Below are positions 61,044 through 64,000 of a DNA stretch of 64,000 nt, piece by piece. The DNA is from CAZHZT01 sp964537285 (GTDB taxonomy: Bacteria; Bacteroidota; Bacteroidia; Chitinophagales; Saprospiraceae), in assembly GCA_964537285.1 (NCBI GenBank), contig CAZHZT010000001.1, forward strand, positions 71,886-135,885. The letters run 5' to 3'. The notes under the pieces are model-generated. The model was given only the letters and a program-made list of their open reading frames with translations, was not told the origin of the DNA and did not search any database. Positions within the stretch are counted from its first letter, which is position 1; every line of letters begins with the position of its first letter. The translations under genes were made by a program, and so were the position numbers.

Positions 61044-61128
61044 CGGCTAGCGGCTCTTGTTTAAGATTTTTAGTTCTTTGACATAAATTGTGAAAGAACT
61101 AAAAATCTTAAACAAGAGCCGCTAGCCG
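61044..61128. terminator. 85-bp inverted repeat whose inner part is an R1 end
   Basis: Perfect 36-bp arms: CGGCTAGCGGCTCTTG... outside and TTTTTAGTTCTTT inside, around the loop GACATAAATTGTG. The loop side is the R1 terminus, while the outer 25 bp are found only here. It sits between the convergent murF and arginase-fold genes. Confidence 0.85.
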
Positions 61129-61156
61129 ATAATAATATTCCTGCTACAAACGATAA

Positions 61157-62269
61157 TCATTCCGTAAATCTCCTGTATGAATTTAGTAATCTATCTGAAA
61201 GCTCTCCCTGGCTGGCTTTAAGGTAATCATCGTAAGAACATGGAGCCAGATAATGCCTTTCATGCTTTTTATGTTGTTTCCCAGGTATTTGCATCCACCA
61301 ACGGCCACTTTTTGTACTTTTCCAAAAAATAATTGGTTGTTCCAGCTGATTGGATTCCACAACGTATTCTGTTAGGTCATTCGTAGAGACAGGAAAATCT
61401 TTTTTACGGTTGAAATAACCATCCAGGAAGTACCAAATAGCTTGTGCTGCGGCGCAATAAGTCATTTCATCTTTTGCATCGATTTCATTGCTAAAACCAA
61501 AAAGGCTAAAGGATGTGAGTTTGTCGCTTAAGCCGGCATAACGGGAAAGCTGACAGAACTCTTCTATTGTAAGACCTGCAGGCGATGGATCTTCCTGACC
61601 GGGAGCGTCTGAACTTTTCATTGAACTAAAGTGCATTCCGAATAAATCTGCTGATCGTATGACCGGCTCCGTTTCCTGGATGTCCGCTTTTACTTCTCCG
61701 AGGCGAATATGTTCAAAATAATTATCGGTTAAAAAATTAATCGTTTGAACGCCAACAAAATGACTCTGGTACCCAATTACTCCAAGTGAAAACAAATGGC
61801 TCCTCTTTTTGTAAATGAGTTTGTTGAGGTAGTGCATTCCCTTTTCCTCTTCCTCAGGCTGAAGCCTTATTTTGCTGTCCACTACAACGACTCCCGAGGA
61901 CTTTCGGTTTCCCCGGTATGCGTGGAATTGAGCTGAAAAAATCTCTCCTTCTGAAGCAATAATAATAGGGATAATATTGCCAGCAAGTAATTCTTTGATC
62001 AGAGGCCCTACAAATGACGGTGATTGCCTCCGTGTGTTGCCAAGATCAAAAACGTATTGAGCGTTAAAGGGTGCACTCATCGCATACAAATGGGCCCTTA
62101 CTCTGTCGGCAAGTTCAGCATTTATGCCTACGATAGCGATCTGAGCATCGGGGGCGAGTTTCCCATCATTGCCGAGAAATTGAATCCTCTGTCCAAAAGA
62201 AGGCTCTTTATAGGGAAAGTGATTTTCCAGAATAGGTACAAGGGAGGGCTGAAGCCAGTTGTCTAGCAT
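61157..62269 (-). CDS. arginase/formimidoylglutamase-fold protein without metal ligands
   Basis: A 370-aa protein with the overall plan of the ureohydrolase family. VGPLIKELLAGNIIPIIIASEG (about 86-107), GVVVVDSKIRLQ (about 124-135), LGVIGYQSHFVG (about 157-168) and RSADLFGMHFSSMKSSDAPGQEDPSPAGLTIEEFCQLSRYAG (about 205-246) line up with the arginase blocks. The Mn-binding residues are lost: SEGE replaces GGDH, DSKIR replaces DAHxD, and SADLF replaces SxDxD. It is therefore probably not an active hydrolase. Similar proteins labelled formimidoylglutamase occur near gld/por genes in Bacteroidota, so a non-enzymatic role there is possible. Confidence 0.78.
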   Translation of the reverse strand: MLDNWLQPSLVPILENHFPYKEPSFGQRIQFLGNDGKLAPDAQIAIVGINAELADRVRAHLYAMSAPFNAQYVFDLGNTRRQSPSFVGPLIKELLAGNIIPIIIASEGEIFSAQFHAYRGNRKSSGVVVVDSKIRLQPEEEEKGMHYLNKLIYKKRSHLFSLGVIGYQSHFVGVQTINFLTDNYFEHIRLGEVKADIQETEPVIRSADLFGMHFSSMKSSDAPGQEDPSPAGLTIEEFCQLSRYAGLSDKLTSFSLFGFSNEIDAKDEMTYCAAAQAIWYFLDGYFNRKKDFPVSTNDLTEYVVESNQLEQPIIFWKSTKSGRWWMQIPGKQHKKHERHYLAPCSYDDYLKASQGELSDRLLNSYRRFTE

Positions 62270-62364
62270 GAAAATTTTAAAGATTGATTAAAGAATATAT
62301 ATTCAAAGATAATTCTAGATTTTAAAAACAAATCAAATACTTACCTTTGATCGTTGAAAAAATG

Positions 62365-62475
62365 CGTTCTTTGACAAATTGTGTGGAACTTCAAAATGAT
62401 AAGTCTTGAATGCCCTTTGGGCTGAAAGGCTTATCATTTTGAAGTTCCATTTTCCACAATTTATGTCAAAGAACT
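62365..62475 (+). repeat. R1 element with perfect 8-bp target duplication
   Basis: 111 bp, CGTTCTTTGAC to GTCAAAGAACT. AAAAAATG occurs on both sides (62357-62364 and 62476-62483). An R3 element begins only 10 bp later. Confidence 0.93.
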
Positions 62476-62484
62476 AAAAAATGT

Positions 62485-62609
62485 AATTAACCCAAGTTGC
62501 GATGAATAAAGCTAAATGAAGAGGAATTTGTGAAAAACGGAGCCGATAGGCGAAGTTTTGAAACATATTACCTACGATTTAGCCTCATTCATCGCAATTT
62601 GGACTTATT
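62485..62609. repeat. R3 palindromic element, copy 4
   Basis: From TTAACCCAAGTTGCGATGA to TCATCGCAATTTGGACTTATTA, with inner GAATAAAGCTAAAT / ATTTAGCCTCATTC pairing and a GATAGGCGAAGTTTTGAAAC segment also found in copy 1 (near 3861). Confidence 0.75.
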
Positions 62610-62639
62610 AGACTTCATCAGCATCTGCAGAACAAGTCT
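62610..62639. repeat. R4 remnant (ends only)
   Basis: AGACTTCATCAGCATCTGCAGAACAAGTCT: short inverted ends of R4, directly after R3, 58 bp before the dehydrogenase start. Confidence 0.6.
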
Positions 62640-62696
62640 ATTATTAAGTTATTAGCTAATAGAATACTCGTTAGGAAAAAAATAAGTAACAGAATA

Positions 62697-63929
62697 ATGA
62701 AAGAATTATTAGAGGCATACAAAAAGAAAAAGCCCGAAGTGATCTTCGAATGGAATGATGCCGAAACCGAAGCCAGAGGCTGGGTCGTTATTAATTCACT
62801 GCGCAACGGGGCCGCAGGAGGTGGAACACGCATGCGTAAGGGGCTTACTGCCGATGAAGTTGTTTCACTGGCAAAAGTTATGGAAATTAAATTCTCCGTC
62901 TGTGGTCCTAATATTGGGGGGGCTAAATCGGGAATTGATTTTGATCCGCGTGATCCTCGCAGGCAGGAAGTCCTGAAAAGGTGGTATGCGGCAGTTTTTC
63001 CCTTGTTGAAAAATTATTATGGTACTGGTGGGGATCTGAACGTAGATGAACTAAAAGATGTGGTGCCCATTACTGAAGAGCTTGGATTGTGGCATCCGCA
63101 AGAGGGTATCGTGAATGGTCATTTTAAATCAATAGGAGGAGCAAAAATTGCCATACTTGGTCAGTTGAGGCAAGGAGGAGCAAAAATAATTGAAGACCCT
63201 AATTTCGTGCCTGACAACCATCGGTATACTATTTCGGATATGATAACAGGCTATGGCGTTTCGGAATCAATAGGTCACTATTATGATATTTTCAGAAATG
63301 AACCCGTCGAAGGCAAGCGTATGATTGTTCAGGGCTGGGGAAATGTTGCTTCGGCAGCTGCATTATACCTGGCTCATAAGGGGGCTACTTTAGTCGGCAT
63401 TATTGATAAAGAAGAAGGCCTAATCAAAGAAGAGGGCTTTTCATTTGAAGAAGTAAAGAAATTGTTTGTTGAGAAGAAAGGCAATAAGTTAAATAGTCCG
63501 GATGCCCTGCCTTTTGCAACTATAAATGAAAAGATATGGGATATCGGAGCTGAAATCTTTATTCCGGGAGCAGCCTCTAAACTGGTTTCCCGGGAACAAT
63601 GTGAAGCTATGATGGAAAAAGGCCTGGAAGTTATATCATGCGGAGCCAATGTTCCTTTTAAAGATGACGGAATCTTCTTTGGTCCAACTGCAACCATGGT
63701 GGACGAACGAATTAGTCTCATTCCAGACTTCATTGCCAATTGTGGAATGGCTAGAGTTTTTGCCTACTTCATGCAACCAGAGGCCTTGATGACCGATGAA
63801 GCAATATTTGGAGATGTATCCCAAACTATTCAAAAAGCACTGAATACAGTGAAAGAACGGTCTGAAAGGAATAATCGAATCTCAGATACAGCATTACAAA
63901 TTGCTTTGGAAAAACTAATAAGTGTTTGA
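62697..63929 (+). CDS. Glu/Leu/Phe/Val dehydrogenase
   Basis: An NAD(P)-dependent amino acid dehydrogenase that interconverts an amino acid and its 2-oxo acid with ammonia. It is 410 aa. GGTRMRKGLTADEVVSLAKVMEIKFSVCGPNIGGAKSGIDFDPRD (about 41-85) includes the substrate-binding and catalytic lysines. GTGGDLNVDELKDVVPI (about 107-123) is the next family block. A Rossmann domain (about 200-360) begins with MIVQGWGNVASAAALYLAHKGATLVGIID. It is closer to the glutamate/leucine dehydrogenase branch used in amino acid catabolism; the exact substrate is not readable. Preceded by a cluster of three repeat elements. Confidence 0.92.
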   Translation: MKELLEAYKKKKPEVIFEWNDAETEARGWVVINSLRNGAAGGGTRMRKGLTADEVVSLAKVMEIKFSVCGPNIGGAKSGIDFDPRDPRRQEVLKRWYAAVFPLLKNYYGTGGDLNVDELKDVVPITEELGLWHPQEGIVNGHFKSIGGAKIAILGQLRQGGAKIIEDPNFVPDNHRYTISDMITGYGVSESIGHYYDIFRNEPVEGKRMIVQGWGNVASAAALYLAHKGATLVGIIDKEEGLIKEEGFSFEEVKKLFVEKKGNKLNSPDALPFATINEKIWDIGAEIFIPGAASKLVSREQCEAMMEKGLEVISCGANVPFKDDGIFFGPTATMVDERISLIPDFIANCGMARVFAYFMQPEALMTDEAIFGDVSQTIQKALNTVKERSERNNRISDTALQIALEKLISV

Positions 63930-63950
63930 TTTTTTGTGTATTGAGTTTTT

Positions 63951-64000
63951 AGTTCTTTGACATAAATTGTGGAAAATGGAACTTCAAAATGATAAGCCTT
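63951..64000 (-). repeat. R1 element cut by the window end
   Basis: AGTTCTTTGACATAAATTGTGG and the arm GGAACTTCAAAATGATAAGCC, reverse orientation as at 35180 and 56477. The rest lies beyond the window. Confidence 0.9.

Overview
The window reads as chromosome of a Bacteroidota bacterium, most likely from the Saprospiria (Lewinella/Phaeodactylibacter-like). That placement is inference from gene content: a complete-looking PorV-PorU / PorP-SprF / GldJ type IX secretion (T9SS) locus, T9SS C-terminal sorting domains on secreted proteins, LVIVD-repeat and SUMF1-type lipoproteins, DUF2723 and DUF4834 proteins, Bacteroidota promoters (TAnnTTTG -7 boxes), no Shine-Dalgarno sequences, and an initiator tRNA without an encoded CCA. 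No phage, plasmid, CRISPR array or rRNA is visible. The only transposase trace is an IS3-type C-terminal relic near 41.9 kb.

Layout. 1-1084: gene-free and rich in repeats. 1085-2652: bactofilin, AtpZ, an AtpI-like membrane protein and a biotin-carrier protein. 2636-5097: M50 site-2 protease and acyl-CoA dehydrogenase (minus). 5900-10463: OmpA/TSP3 protein, methyltransferase, CoA-binding protein, pyruvate dehydrogenase E2. 10979-15590: recR, a GT2 fused to a degenerate sugar-phosphate-transferase half, SulP transporter. 15693-22797 (minus): BASS symporter, astacin-like protease, DUF5916/CBM9 protein, beta-barrel and two LVIVD lipoproteins. 22988-35160: mfd, serpin, T9SS cargo, repeat protein, ECF sigma factor, htpG, M28 peptidase, rpiB. 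35391-41401: DUF2723 membrane protein, DUF4834 mini-protein, sugar transferase plus DegT aminotransferase, initiator tRNA. 42553-50565: T9SS subtilisin, PhoX-like protein, frameshifted TonB receptor. 51020-62269: porV, porU, porP/sprF, gldJ, murF and an arginase-fold protein lacking its metal ligands. 62697-63929: Glu/Leu/Phe/Val dehydrogenase.

The most striking layer is between the genes. At least seven families of short, non-coding, palindromic elements occupy the intergenic spaces. Family R1 is 111-112 bp: ends in TTCTTTGAC, a hairpin kept by paired base changes, and 8-bp target duplications in several copies. Family R2 is 172 bp with 9-bp target duplications; one copy can be compared with an unoccupied homologous site in the same window. 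Families R3-R7 have conserved ends, often around unrelated palindromic cores. There are also long locus-specific palindromes (30-45 bp arms, several perfect) at gene ends, probably acting as terminators. Some R1 copies lie 11-40 bp from start codons (sulP, rpiB, porU), and one probably lies in the recR leader. This looks like a MITE-like, structure-forming repeat system mobilised in trans.

Genes that belong together: PorV/PorU/PorP/GldJ form part of the T9SS and attachment machinery that would export the sorting-domain proteins at 28386 and 42553. The sugar transferase and aminotransferase pair suggests initiation of a surface glycan. The serpin, M28, M50, astacin and subtilisin genes give the region a protease/inhibitor character.
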